Part shown: piece after piece, positions 44,500 through 56,451 of the stretch
How positions within the stretch are numbered: the first letter of the stretch is position 1
Layout: every line of letters begins with the position of its first letter
From: Cheiracanthium punctorium
Taxonomy: Eukaryota > Arthropoda > Arachnida > Araneae > Cheiracanthiidae
DNA: 64,000 nt
Direction: 5' to 3'
Assembly (NCBI GenBank): GCA_038373885.1
Contig: JAWZYV010016004.1
Location: forward strand, 558,001-622,000
Notes under the pieces: generated by a model
Told to the model about the DNA's origin: nothing
Database searches by the model: none
The model's input: the letters and a program-made list of their open reading frames with translations, nothing else
Position numbers and translations under genes: made by a program

Positions 44500-47255
44500 A
44501 GTATCAAAAATATATAATTCAGAGTAACGTATCCAAACTAGTATAGAAACGATGATCGTAATAGTTTATGTAAACTATTACGAATTCCTTAAAGAATTGG
44601 TATGGAACATATAATTTAAACCTTCACTGCATCATTTTTCTTGTTAACGACGTTGGTTCAAAACTCTTTTCAGGAAATACAAATATTATACTACATAGTG
44701 AAGTACTGTCATGTAAGTGATAAAAACAGGTACAAATCTCTTTGTATTTATTTCCCAGCTATTTTTCCAAACTCGGATAATCTTATTTACCATCCCTTGA
44801 AAAATAGAAGGATTTTATTGCTTTGTGCGACATCTGGCACACCGTGTAGTGTAGGGTAACCTATTTGCAACCAGACATTTTACGTGCTTTCTCCAATCTT
44901 AATTGATTCAAGGAAGAATAGATAAGTGTCTGGTATCAGAAACATGAAAAAGTAAAAATTTCCCTGAATAAAAAAAATTGTATAAAAAGACAAAATTTTA
45001 CTTCTCCCTTCATCATCATCTTAAAGTATTTCGTGGATTTGATATTTAATTTTCGTGAATAAAGGCTATTGAAATTAAATAAAGTTTACGAGCTTTTGAG
45101 ACTGAAAGCAAATTTGCTAAAATTTGAGCACTCCAAAAATGGATCGCTAGGATAAATGAGTTAAAAATTCTTCTCGTACCTTTTAAAATACCTAAATTAT
45201 CAAGTATCACATTCTTATCCTGATTATGACAGAACTTTAGAATGTTTTGTATATAAAAATAATGGAAAAGTACAGCCTCTACGTATAAAGAATTAATAAA
45301 ATTCTAATTACAATAAAGTTACTTAAAAGGATTCTACAAAACGGAACATCGACCATCATAAAAGTGAATTTAAAGTTCCAGGTGTAAAACATTTCCTGAC
45401 TTGTCCGAAATTGCCATTTCTTTATTCTTTATTTCTTTTCAAAAATTTATTCACATTAAAGGTCTTACGCCGAACAAGAGCATTAAAACGCATACATCAG
45501 AATTTCAAATGGTATCAGCAAAGTTATATTTCAAGTGACTAAATGCATGAAATTGAAGAAAAACGCAGAATCCGTTCTATGTTATTCGGCAAAGTCTGAA
45601 CTTCCTAATAAAACAAGATTTATTGGACGCGTTATGAATAACAGATAATGGAAACGCCTCTTAGCCTTCTCTGAAAGAAACCACATTCGTAGAATAGAAA
45701 GGCAGTCATTGGAACATATATCTCCTTACCGACTGAAAAGGATGCTATCCTACTTTTGTTTTAGAAGTGGGTGTGTTTGACATTTTTCATTCGAAGAAAT
45801 GTATTTTGGAAACAAAGTGGCGAAGATATCACATAAGTAATAAATCGTGTTTGTTTCTTGTGGTTTTCTTTATTTATTTTTAAAACATTGCAGGATGAAC
45901 TGCGTTTCGAAAGTTCATACAAATTTTTTGTAGCTTTTTACAGTAATATTTTTGTAATTGAATAGATTACGTCAAAAATTGCATCAGTCATGATATTTTT
46001 TCAAACATAATACAATGTGTATTTTAAGTATTTCTGTTTTTCATATCAATATCGATAAAATAAATGCATTATAAACTTTGAAGCCTAATTATTGTATAAA
46101 ACCCAAAAATATCCTTGAAAATCCACTTGTGTGTTTATTGTGTACATTTTATTTATTGCTGTGAAATTTTGACTTAAGTAGTTCTTTAAACTGTGATTCA
46201 TCTACGAAAATACTATATTGCAAAACTTTCAGAGTTGTATTTGTTTTAAAATAAAATTCTACTTATATATATTATTACTACTTGTATATATTATTCTATA
46301 TCACTGAAAAAGGTAAACATCTTCTTTTGTTAGTTTTTAAATTATGAAGTATGTTTCATTAAAATTAAATTGCACTCTATTATTAAATAATATTTAAATG
46401 AATGTAATTATTCATTACCGATTCTATTATTAGTTTTGCAAAGGACTGTATTTTCACTATGCTGAAAGAATTGCTTTAGATTTGTTATTAAATAATAGTA
46501 GCCTCAATTTGAAGTGATTAATATTTGTATTAAAAAGAAGGAAGAAAGGAGAAAAAAGGACCGAACCCTTTAGAGAGAGGCCCTGTGAGGAAGGAGAAAT
46601 AAATATTGTTATTCAACGTTCGAATTTCAGATGCAGTATAATAGCATAATAGTATAAATATAAGACGTATTGTACCAGCTAAGATTTTAAGACACATTAT
46701 ATCTGCTAAGATTTCACATATTATGCCGACAAAAGAATGTCTCTTCATGCTTCTACTGAAAAACTTTAGATCACATTTTGGCTCCTTTATTGATCAAAAT
46801 GAAATAAAAGTTGAGAAAAATACCTCATATACTTTTTAAATGTTTAATCCTGTTTCTTAAAAACAACTGTCAGTATAAATCGAAAGCTATAAGGCCAACA
46901 TCTGTGTACATGAGATAAACTTTTTCTCTTAAAAATATGTTCCGATGGACTTGTCGTAGGCGTACTCTAAGAAGGAGATGTTAAATGCATTCTTTTGTTT
47001 ATACACTGTATTTTCGAATGAGGTGCACTCTCTAGTTCTATGAAAAGATCCTATTGCGTTAGACACGTCAATCGGGATCGACATGGTGGTCCCTGATCTA
47101 GTATGTACATGCATAAAGTGTGTCAAATGCAAACGAAAAAACTGTTTTACTGAATTCAGTAAATGAAAATTTTATTTACGCTACTTTCTGTATGTATTTA
47201 AGGACATATGTGATACATTTCAGAGAGCAAAATCACAGGAGACTTACATTCGAAT
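44500..47255. other. Unassigned AT-rich stretch
   Basis: Nothing recognisable; short frames only. Confidence 0.5.
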
Positions 47256-47266
47256 GAAGAATTCAA

Positions 47267-47795
47267 TGAATAAAATAAATAACATATAAAGAAAAGCCAC
47301 CTTGAAACTCCATAAACAACACTCCCTTGCTCAAGACTTAAAAATTTATGTTCAAACACTATAAAAGTAACTTTGTGGTAAAAGGAACTAATTTTTGTGT
47401 ACAGTTCAGTAGGTTAAAAAAAAAGGGGGACATGACGCTTAACAATCATCTGTGAAATTTTAAACACCTTTTGAGTTATGGACACTTGAGTTATGGACAT
47501 TTCGTACTTTATTAAAAAAATTCATTTTTACATCGTCGCTTTACTCTAAATTATGAAAAATGTATGAATAATTAGGTAAATAGCAGAGCACTTCGTTTAT
47601 AAAAAAACGGAGGCGTAAATTTAGAACAGAATCATTAGTCGAGAAAGCATAGATTTAAAAAATGCAGTTTTTAAAAGAGGGTAATTAGATTCATTGTTTG
47701 TACATGTTTAATTTATTATTAGCGTAAAAATGATAGATTCTTTAAAGTAACTATGAAAAGTGTTGTACTGCATATCAATTTACGTGTACTAATTA
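47267..47795 (+). repeat. Unknown repeat R3, copy 1
   Basis: Starts AATAAAATAAATAACATATA and ends GTACTAATTA. Blocks shared in order with the copies at 52551 and 54098: ACTCCATAAAC, TTATGTTCAAACAC, GTGAAATTTTAAACACC-like, GAGTTATGGACA, CGTCGCTTTACTCTAAATT, ACAGAATCATTAG, TTAGATTCA.TGTTTG, TTAGCGTAAAAAT. It has no long open frame. Confidence 0.7.
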
Positions 47796-48629
47796 CTTTG
47801 TATAAACTTCTTTGTTCGCAGAAAAAAAAAAAGATAGAGTAATAATTATCGCTGCAGTTTGAATAATATTTTTCGTTTCATTTTTATATTTTTTTTAGAT
47901 TAGAAAGTATTTACATGAAATATTGCTCCCAAAACTATGTTCTTTGAATATTTTTGCTAACTAATTTTATTTGTTCCATTTCTACTACTATAATCTATTT
48001 CAAATATTTCTCTAGTCCACAGTAAAAATAATCACAATTACTTTTTAGGGCCTTTATGGATACTAAAAAACAAAAAAAAAGCAATAAATGAAATTGAAAA
48101 TGTTCAAAGCATAACGACTTGCCAAAAGCCAACCCAAGTGTAGACGAGGTGTGACATTCTATGATATATAAAAGTAAAGATGGATTGCTCCTGTCGTATA
48201 GAAAATGCTTAAATGTGAATAATTTTTATTAAGATATCTAATATTCTGATATGTTAATAAATATCTTACAAGCCATGCGTACCCAAATATACTGAGTAAG
48301 AATAAAAAGTTGTTAGCGGCAAAGTATATGAAAAACTCAAACACATTAGGATTTTAGATGTTAACCGTTTTGCCATTTTAAAAAGAATGAAAAAAATATT
48401 CAGTTCTTCATATTTTTTCCTGGTGAAACTTTTATTCGTAAAGTTTCTATATATATATTATTTTTCATTTTTCTTCTAAAATTAACCGAGAAAACTTCCT
48501 TATGCAAATTTATGATCAAAACAATTTGTTCTACACCGCTCAGTTACGATAGTTTCCACCCCTTTTCTTTCTGAATGGCAGCGTTAATTGATAAATATGT
48601 ACAGGTGAGGAGGGTATTGTGAAAATACC

Positions 48630-48663
<34 letters not shown>

Positions 48664-49517
48664 TTCTAATTATTACTTTGCAGATTTTTGAATAAAATCC
48701 CCAAAATCATCATGAGTACAAACAATAACTAATTCTAAGGAAATGTCACTTGTAAAGAAAAACACTATTTACATTTTTGCTATAGAAAAAAATTGTCTTT
48801 TAAAAAAGTTGCAAATGGAGATTAATATGAAATAATTGGGTAATATGGAATAAGTTTTAAACCGTTGAAGAATAAATTATACTTCATAAGCATAGTTATT
48901 TTTAACCATAAAACCATATTTTAAAGATCATGTTTAAGTCATTTCTGCTTCGAGTGTAGAAAAGTCGCAGTTATAATCTTATATATGTGCTCTGGTACAG
49001 TCAAGGTGAGCCAACAGAGATCATCTGAAACACTGAATCCAAATTCCTCCTCGTTGATCTTCGGAGAATTTTCCGTTATGGAAGATACATTTGGCGTCTC
49101 TGTTTTCTGTTTTCTTAGCTGATGGAATAGAATCCATTGCCATATTACTTAGTATTTCATAATACCCGACAAGTAATCTAAGAAAATAAACCTTTAAACT
49201 GGTGGGCAAAACACCGGCAGATAAAAAACAACCCCAGTACAACAAATTACAATTATTTTAGTGTATATTGTGAATAACATAATGTTCAAATCAAGGGAAT
49301 ACTAGTCGGTTAAAATATTTAAAAACTTATCTGCGAAAACTCTTGAAAATTAGAAAATGCACTTACTGTGTAACGAGTGGTACGGCAACAACAAATGGTC
49401 AACTCTCACTGCATTGTAATGTGGGAATTAGTTTTAGTTGTTCATGGTTTTCCAACATGACAGCAGCACCTAACGGAGCCGAAAACTTTGTATTCCATAA
49501 AACCCTCCTCTCCTCCC

Positions 49518-49520
<3 letters not shown>
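47796..49520. other. Unassigned AT-rich stretch with (CA)n
   Basis: Contains a (CA)n tract at 48633-48662. No gene recognised. Confidence 0.5.
48633..48662. repeat. (CA)n microsatellite
   Basis: About 14 uninterrupted CA dinucleotides. Confidence 0.9.

Positions 49521-49523
<3 letters not shown>

Positions 49524-49548
<25 letters not shown>
49524..49548. repeat. (TG)n microsatellite
   Basis: About 12 TG dinucleotides directly abutting the GC-rich minisatellite. Confidence 0.9.
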
Positions 49549-49945
49549 ATACTAGCCGCCTTCAGCGACCAGTTTTGGCCATCGATGGCCCCTTCGCGGT
49601 GAAAATGTGTGACCAAGAGCACACGCGCCGCTTCCCGACTGACTTGTACAACCTAGGGTGCACGGGCCTCTTCGCGACCGAAATTTGCAACCTACGGGCC
49701 GTCTGCTTTCGGCAACCAGCTGGGCCGACCGCTCCACGTCCAGCCTATGCAATGTACGAGCCGCTTTTACGTATCGGTTAGCAGCCGCATCCGGCGACCA
49801 GCTGGTCTGCCGACGGCCTCTTTGCGACCAAAAGTGCAACCTACGGGCTACCCGCCTTCGGCGACCACTTGGTCTGCCATCGGGCCGCTTCGAAAAAGAA
49901 ATGTGCAACATACGGGCCGCTTGCCTTCGGCGACCAGCAGAATGA
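49549..49945. repeat. GC-rich minisatellite, unit about 70 bp
   Basis: Five to six diverged units carry TGCAACCTACGGGCCG, CCTTCGGCGACCAG, CTGGTCTGCCGACGGG, CCTCTTCGCGACC in that order. The clearest starts are about 49690, 49829 and 49902. Composition is sharply GC- and CpG-rich against its surroundings. Open frames exist on both strands (minus 49552-49953; plus 49488-49956), which is expected where stop codons are rare, and they read as Arg/Pro/Ser-rich repeats with no domain. Confidence 0.8.
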
Positions 49946-50194
49946 AAGCTCAATAGCTTGTCCGTAATCGTATATATATTTTAAATTCAATATGCCCTTT
50001 CTAACTGTTTTCTTAAGATATTGGATTCAACCGAAAGAAATTCTAAAGTTCAGAGATGAGTTGTAGAAACACGATTCCAATTAAAAATAAATAAAATCAT
50101 AGACGCGTAGTCCTTAGACTGACTGACACAGTTAACAGAGGCCCGAAATCTACCTTACTGGCCAGCAATGCTGGTCGGCTTGCCGGTGACTAAT

Positions 50195-50760
50195 TATAGT
50201 TTACGATAAAAACAAAATAAACGACACCAAATTAACCTAAATAAAAGCTATGGTCCAACAACTTTGAAACCAAAATCCATTAAAGTAAATTTTCACAAAA
50301 ACACCACATTTAAACACATTTAACGTTTAAAAACACTGCGGTTTTTCAACGGAAGAGAGCCAATGGCAACTTTTTAAGAAGTTTAAAAAAAAAAACTTCC
50401 CACAACAACGAATTCAAAATTAAACAAACGCTTATGGATTTACGACAAAAACAAAACAAATGTTCCAAAACAATCTAAATAAAAGTTACGATCCAACAAC
50501 GTTGAAATCAAAATCCATACGGTTAAATGAATTCAGAATTAAACAAACGCTTATACAATGTCCCAAACAATCGAAATTAAAGTTACGATTCAAACAACGT
50601 TGAAATCAAACTTCATCCGGTTAAACGAATTCAAAATAAACGCTTATAACAAAAACAAAATAAACAATCTAAAACACTTAAACACTTTTAAAATACGATT
50701 TCATAAATGTCACGCTGTTAACATTTAAAAACAGTCCGGTGAGAGCAATGAAAAAAAAAA
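50195..50760 (+). repeat. Degenerate AT-rich tandem array, unit ~100-125 bp
   Basis: Units contain GAATTCAAAATTAAACAAACG, CTTATGG, ACAAAAACAAAACAAATG, AATCTAAATAAAAGTTACGA, TCCAACAACGTTGAAATC and CATCCGGTTAAA. Three to four copies are readable at about 50195, 50410, 50528 and 50627. It ends near an A16 run at 50750. Confidence 0.75.
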
Positions 50761-50769
50761 AAAAAACGT

Positions 50770-51345
50770 GACTTCCAAAAACAATAACACTATATGTTTC
50801 TGTTCTCATCTCAGAGTGTTGCCATTTTCTAAAAAAGAATTCTTACAAATAGGTGTTTAAGTTTTTTGCAAACAAAATTTTGCACATTCTAAATAAATCT
50901 GCCTAAAATCTATCAAAAATTTTCAGTTAAGTATAACTTAAATATTAAATAAAGCTGTTCTTGCATTGCTCGTCACGCAAAAGGAGTATGACGTCTCTAT
51001 GAAGTCATCTAATCGATCTACGCAAGAGATTATGTTCCGTGATTTTTTTTCAAAGAATCAAGGAATGAATCGTCTTCGCTTTTCTGCTTATTTTTTCAAG
51101 GCGTGATATCTCGCTTAGAGTTGAAAGTAGCTGCAAGTTTAAAAAAGGTTATTTTTTTTAGAGATCTTTCTAACTCGTTTCGCTTTAAGTTTCGCTTTAA
51201 GTCTAAGCTTCCTAAAGAGTTTCGCTTGAAGTTAGCGATAAAAATGTCGTTTTTATCAAAATTTCAACATGGCGGCAGATGCACCGGGAGCGATGAGTCG
51301 ATACCGGAATTGTTACGAACAGGGCTTTTATTAATTATATATATA
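50770..51345. other. Unassigned
   Basis: The plus-strand frame 51103-51390 contains a short repeated TTTCGCTTTAAGT motif near 51178-51200 and no domain. It ends in the foldback element. Not assigned. Confidence 0.45.
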
Positions 51346-51348
51346 TAT

Positions 51349-52172
51349 ATAATCAAATATAAAAATCCAAAAATAACCCCAAGTTATTGACAAAAAGAAA
51401 ATTAAGTACGACAAAATCCATAAAACAAATTGAAAAAATACATCAAACCGTACATTCGTCAGAGGGATACCGGCGTAAATGTTAGTAGCCGGTTTCTGTG
51501 CTGGTGGCTGGCGATTTTTTAACTATTGCATTCTTGGAACTTAAAAATTTTAATTTAGAAATTTTATATCCAGGTATATTGAGTGCTAGATATGTTAAAT
51601 CTACGGACACCAGCTCTCCCTGACCAATAAAAACTTTAAACAATGTTAGAAATGTATAGAAATGTAAAAAATACTTCAAACCTGGCTGGCAGCAACAAAC
51701 GATGCCTCAAACTTCAAAATAACAAGCACAAAATGAATTCGTATATCCTGAAATCACAGCCATTTACCGTTCCAATCAGCATCCATCAGCCTCTTTGCCA
51801 CATCCGTCTGTAAGTGGCGTGATTTGTTGCTGCCAGCCAGGTTTGAAGTATTTTTTACATTTTTATACATTTCTAACATTGTTTTTTACAGGTCAGAGAG
51901 AGCTGGTATCCGTTGACTTAAACATACGTAACACTCAATATAGCTGGATATAAGATTTCTAAATTAATATTTTTAAGTTCTAACTTTTCAATATTTAAAA
52001 AATCTCAAACCACCAGAAGAGAAACATGTTACTAACATTTACTCTCCCTCTGACGAATGTCCATTTTCATGTATTAATGTATTTTTTCAATTTGTTTTAT
52101 GGATTTTGTCGTACTTAATTTTCTTTTTGACAATGACTTGGGGTTATTTGGGGATTTTTATATTTGATTATG
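51349..52172. mobile_element. 824-bp foldback element, ~350-bp arms
   Basis: Left arm 51349-51700 and right arm 51822-52172 are reverse complements over their whole length with modest divergence. Shared landmarks are ATAATCAAATATAAAAATCC at the tips, AAGAAAATTAAGTACGACAA, ACATTCGTCAGAGGG, ACCAGCTCTC and CTGGCTGGCAGCAACAAA at the inner ends. Only about 120 bp of spacer. It is non-coding and sits beside an (AT)n tract, so the target duplication cannot be read. The frame at 51482-51679 is not a gene. Confidence 0.88.
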
Positions 52173-52244
52173 TACACAGAAAACATATTAGAGCTGCAGT
52201 TGCTGCGCTCATGATTTTCTTGTGACGAGTTTTTTTTTTTAAAT

Positions 52245-52247
<3 letters not shown>

Positions 52248-52331
<84 letters not shown>

Positions 52332-52374
52332 GACAGAGAGACAGACAGACGGAGAGAGAGAAATAGAGAGAGAG
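52248..52374. repeat. (TA)n then (GA)n compound microsatellite
   Basis: About 24 TA dinucleotides (52248-52295) pass directly into a GA/GACA-rich purine tract (52296-52374). The Ser/Leu and Tyr/Ile-rich minus-strand frame at 52168-52386 is its translation and not a protein. Confidence 0.95.
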
Positions 52375-52550
52375 TTTATTAGACATATTAATATTAGTAC
52401 ATTAATATTATAGTCTCTTTAACAAAGTCATTTCACTACATACAACATACCAAAAATATCATACTAATTCTTTGAAGTTTTTCCCTGGTAAAATATATTT
52501 ACATTACGTAATGCATTTCTCAGAAAAATTTATACTCATAAGCCTAAAGG

Positions 52551-53102
52551 CTGCAATAAATAAAATATAAAGTTTGTTATATATTGCAATATTGGAACTC
52601 CATAAACGAAACACCTGAGCATGCTTTACCTGAGCACGTAGATTTATTAGTCCAAACACTGTTTAAGAATCCTTATGGTAAATAAAAATAGGTATTCTAT
52701 GCACTTCCGTGAATACGTGGGGGAAAAAAACAACTCGAGGACGCAGCACTTGAAAATTCTTTGTGAAATTCCGGGCGTCTTTTAAGTTATGGACACTTAA
52801 GGCCATCGCACTTCATTACCAGACTCATCTGTCTTCGTCTCCCCTCGTACTTCGTCGCTTTCCTCTAAATTGTGAAAAATTCAGGAAGAATTTCCGAAAT
52901 AGCGGAAAGCATCTTCTTTTTTTAAATGAAGGGCTAAATTTTTAACAGAATCATTAGAGGACAGCAAATGGTGGAAAGAAAAGCACTTTTTAAAGGAAAG
53001 AAAATTAGATTCAATGTTTGTGAAGGTTGGATTTACTGTTAGTGTAAAAATACCACTAATACGTTTAAGTGAATTTTCAAGTTAGTTTACGTAAACTAAT
53101 TA
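52551..53102 (+). repeat. Unknown repeat R3, copy 2
   Basis: Starts AATAAATAAAATATAAAG and ends GTAAACTAATTA. It is closest to copy 3: CTCGAGGACGCAGCACTTGA, AATTCTTTGTGAAATTCCGG, GGCCATCGCACTTCATTACC, CTCTAAATTGTGAAAAAT. The small frame at 52763-52945 is not conserved in the other copies. Confidence 0.75.
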
Positions 53103-53828
53103 TGTAGCGTCAACTAATAAGATTAAGCAAATTATTTTAATTATTCGCTTAATTAATTCTGTTAATCTAATTTTGCTTTGCAAGCAAAACAAGAATAAAT
53201 TCACAATCACATTTTTAAGATTAACGGATATTTAACAGCAAACGTTATGATTACAATCGGAAATGTAGATTGTAGCTAAAGTATCGTGTAAAATCTAACA
53301 ATGCCAAAAATTAAAATTTAGAGAGTTGCTGTAATGCTTGAAAATTTTTGTAACTTATGTTCTTTATAATATTCAAAATAGTTTTAATATTCATTTTATA
53401 AGTCATATGCATACAAATACGCTGAATGCACAAAATGTTATTATTGTATAGGTCATTTAAACAAAAACTAAAACATGAATAGCTTAAATATTACAACCTT
53501 CGCAGTTAAAAATACTATATTGATGCTTTCAAGTACTTTACTATGTTTATTTATTTATTTTGCTTAAATTTAACTGAAACTTAAATTAATTTTGTTGAAC
53601 AGTAAAATACCCTATGCCCAGATATACATCTAAAGTCGCATTTGTTCCAATTATTTTATTTATAAATGCCGACATGTATAAAAAAAAAATATTAAGTAGA
53701 TATGTTAATATCAATAAATGTATATTATGGAGGTCTCAACGAACTATTTCGAAAGATACAAAAGACTGACACTAACGAATACCTTCCAAATTATATTCTA
53801 GCTAGATACATTTACTGTTTTATTATAT
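53103..53828. other. AT-rich spacer between R3 copies
   Basis: Nothing recognisable. Confidence 0.5.
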
Positions 53829-54045
53829 ACAGGATGATTCAAAACTTTATATCAGACTTGTAAGTTAGACTTGTAGTAACTGGATGGTTAGAATGTTCAT
53901 TATTATTTCAACACCTTCTTCAAAAGTGATTATTAAAGGGTATATGAAGACAACGTTTCCGATCCCACATTGCTATTTGATTCGGAATCGTCTGTTTCCT
54001 TCCACTACCTCTAACATTTCTGACATATAGTTTGAACCACCAATG
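53829..54045. mobile_element. Family P, copy 3 (short, both ends present)
   Basis: Left end ACAGGATGATTCAAAAC, right end complement GGTGGTTCAAACTATATG. It carries the right-arm sequence seen at 16919-17049 (AAAGTGATTATTAA, GAAGACAACGTTTCCGAT, TGATTCGGAATCGTCT). At 217 bp it is the compact form of the family and suggests the true ends are CAGGGTGATTCAAAAC. Confidence 0.75.
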
Positions 54046-54097
54046 TAATCTCCAAGCAAGTAAAATCATAATTTACATTCACATTGCGAAAAACTTC

Positions 54098-54691
54098 AAC
54101 AAATAAAATATAAACTCTTTCGCATATTGCTGCATTGAAACTACATAATAGACACTCTTGAGAATACACTTAGATTTATTAGTCAAAACACTGTTATAAA
54201 AACTTTATGGTAAAAAAAAATACGTTTTCTGTGCAGTTCAGTGAATGCGGGTCAAAAACAAAAGACTCGAGGACACGGCACTTGAAAATTCTTTGCGAAA
54301 TTCCGGCCGTCTTGAGTTATGCATAGTTAGGGCGATCGCACTTCATTGCCAGAGCCATCTGTCTTCGTCGCCGCTTTACTCTAAATTGTGAAAAATTTAG
54401 GAAGAATTCGGGGAATAACGAAAGAGAGACTTTTTTATTCAGTTTTTTTCAAGGAGGACTAAAATTTGGAACATATTCATTTAGAGGCAGTAGAGAAATG
54501 CATATTTTTAAGAAAAGAAATCCGGATGCAGTGTTTGCTCAAAAGTCGGATTTATCGTTAGTGTAATAATAAAAGCGGTTCTAAAAACTGTGAGCGATGC
54601 TTCAGTTTCCTTAGGAAAATAGAGAGCGTTTTAGTTTTGAAGAATAAAAAAGAAAGTCCGTTTTTGCAAATTAGTTTAAGTAAACTAATTA
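54098..54691 (+). repeat. Unknown repeat R3, copy 3
   Basis: Begins 50 bp after the family P element and ends GTAAACTAATTA. It has an extra ~70 bp near 54580-54655 relative to copies 1 and 2. Confidence 0.75.
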
Positions 54692-54876
54692 AGCGTTTAT
54701 TTGTGTCAGGAAAGAAAAATGATCATAGAAATTGTAACCTTTATACTAGTTGTGAGTTTTAAACTTTTTTTTGTGTTCGCGTAAGGTAAGGTAAAATTAT
54801 AAATATTTCTAATATATATAATATCTCATATTATAACTGGGAAAAAAAGTAATGCATAATATAGACTGTGAAGTTT

Positions 54877-55105
54877 CCCGATTTTAGCCCTATAGAACAT
54901 GTTTGGAATTACCTGGGAAAAGCCACTGCTCAGTGCCTATTCGAAGATTCTACATTCATTATCACTACAAAACTTCGCTTTCAAGAAAATGGGATAAAAT
55001 CTCGCAAGTGTTTCTCTCTTTCTTCATTAAAGTAAGACGGCTCATTGTGAGGCTTGTACAGCGGTGCACGGTTAACAAACTTCATATTAGATGGTGGAAA
55101 ATGAG
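54877..55105 (+). pseudogene. Tc1-type transposase C-terminal remnant
   Basis: From 54877 the plus strand reads PDFSPIEHVWNYLGKA, the DLNPIEHVWDxLGR block that carries the third catalytic acidic residue of Tc1-type DDE transposases (Glu present). After a frameshift it reads LSRKWDKISQVFLSFFIKV and RRLIVRLVQRC (about 54980-55066), the usual C-terminal EWxxIPQxxxxxLIxSMxRR region. The first ~280 residues are missing. The C-terminal RRL codons form the start of a tandem repeat (next entry). Confidence 0.8.
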
Positions 55106-55483
55106 CTTAGTTGTCGCAAGTGTTTCTCTCTTTCCTGATAAACAGTATAGCTAGGAGCAGTACTAATTGAAAAGGTGTTCAAAAACGTCTTTTGAACGCC
55201 TTTTGTATGTCTTTTGAACTACTTTTGCAATTAGGGATGACGACTCATTGCGAGGTTTATATAGCGGTGCACGGTGAACAAACTTCATATTAGATAGGAA
55301 AAAATGAGATTAGTTGTCGCAAGTGTTTCTCTCTTACATCATTATTAGTATCCCTAGGAGCAGTACTAATTCAAAAGGTGTTCAAAAGATGTCTTTGGAA
55401 CACCTTTTGAACGTCTTTTGAATTACTTTTGCTACTAGTGGTGACGGCTCATTGTGAGACTTGTACCGTCGTGCACGGTGGAC
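55036..55483 (+). repeat. Tandem amplification of the Tc1 3' end
   Basis: Units start GACGGCTCATTGTGAGGCTT at 55036, GACGACTCATTGCGAGGTTT at 55239 and GACGGCTCATTGTGAGACTT at 55443, with periods of 203 and 204 bp; the third is partial. Each contains GCGGTGCACGGT, AACAAACTTCATATTAGAT, GTCGCAAGTGTTTCTCTC and an internal hairpin. The unit combines the last transposase codons with 3' non-coding sequence. Confidence 0.88.
55372..55409. other. Perfect 12-bp hairpin in tandem unit 2
   Basis: CAAAAGGTGTTC (55372-55383) and GAACACCTTTTG (55398-55409) are exact complements around a 14-base loop. The same position in unit 1 is a decayed version (AAAAGGTGTTC ... GAACGCCTTTTG). It may be derived from the transposon terminus. 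Confidence 0.85.
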
Positions 55484-55499
55484 ACACTACGTAAATTTT

Positions 55500-56443
55500 C
55501 ATGTTAGAGGAGCCTTTCGTGAAACAGGATGAATCAGGATTTGGACACTTTTATATGGCCTGTGTGTGTATTAAATTAAAAATCACCTCTTTTTAGTATT
55601 GTTATGCTGCTATATGCTTCCACCTGCGATAATATATCTCTGAGCCAAATTTTGTTACAATTAACCGAATATTCTTTCATTACCACATATTTTGTGTTTG
55701 TGACCTTAAAGTTGGACAAAAGTTTAACATGAAATGCGATTTATCAGACATACCTACTTTCTACACAAACAAAAACATGTCATATTTTTACTGGGATTCT
55801 TATCTTGATAAATTTCCAGACTAAAATGCAAGTGTGTCAACTTGACATGTCTGACACATTTCTAGCAGATGATGTACGGCTCAATACTTCGGAATTTATG
55901 AAGCCCTCCCTCTAAATTAGGGAAAATAAAAAGAACTCTGGTAACAAAACATCCTGTTCTGTGTCGTAAAATGCGAGATTACCGTTACCAGCTTTTCGAG
56001 TTATTGCTTAGCAACATTAGCTGGATTACGCTCTGTATTCTCTACGAAACTTGGGCACATTTATTTATTTTTCTTTCTGTGTGTGTTTATATGACGGTAT
56101 GTTATGTTCATAAGGTATGAGATTCAATTCAGTAAAAGGGTATTATGTTATAAATATATGATGGGGTACACTTGAATGGAACAATAACCTTAATATTCAA
56201 ATACCTCGAACAGCAGTCATCTCTGAAATTATAATATAGCATATCTAAGAAGGATAACAGCGTACCAAGATTATTCGAAATCAAACAGAAATGCAGTTTC
56301 GAAAACTTTGTCTTTAAAGTTTTGTTAGTAACCATTAGGAAGTAAGGGAACTGAAATATTAACAGAATTTTTACTTGTTAGTTTTGTAAATAAAAAGTTT
56401 ATTCAATGAAAACTAAGTAATCCAAAGTAATATTGTATCGTTA
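55500..56443. other. Unassigned AT-rich stretch
   Basis: No gene or repeat recognised. Confidence 0.5.
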
Positions 56444-56451
56444 TTTACCAG

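Noticed and set aside
49552..49953. 133-codon minus-strand open frame, the longest in the window, with overlapping plus-strand frames
   Set aside because: It lies wholly in the GC-rich minisatellite; both strands are open because stop codons are rare there, and the translation is only the repeat period.
52168..52386. Minus-strand frame rich in Ser/Leu then Tyr/Ile
   Set aside because: Translation of the (GA)n and (TA)n microsatellite.
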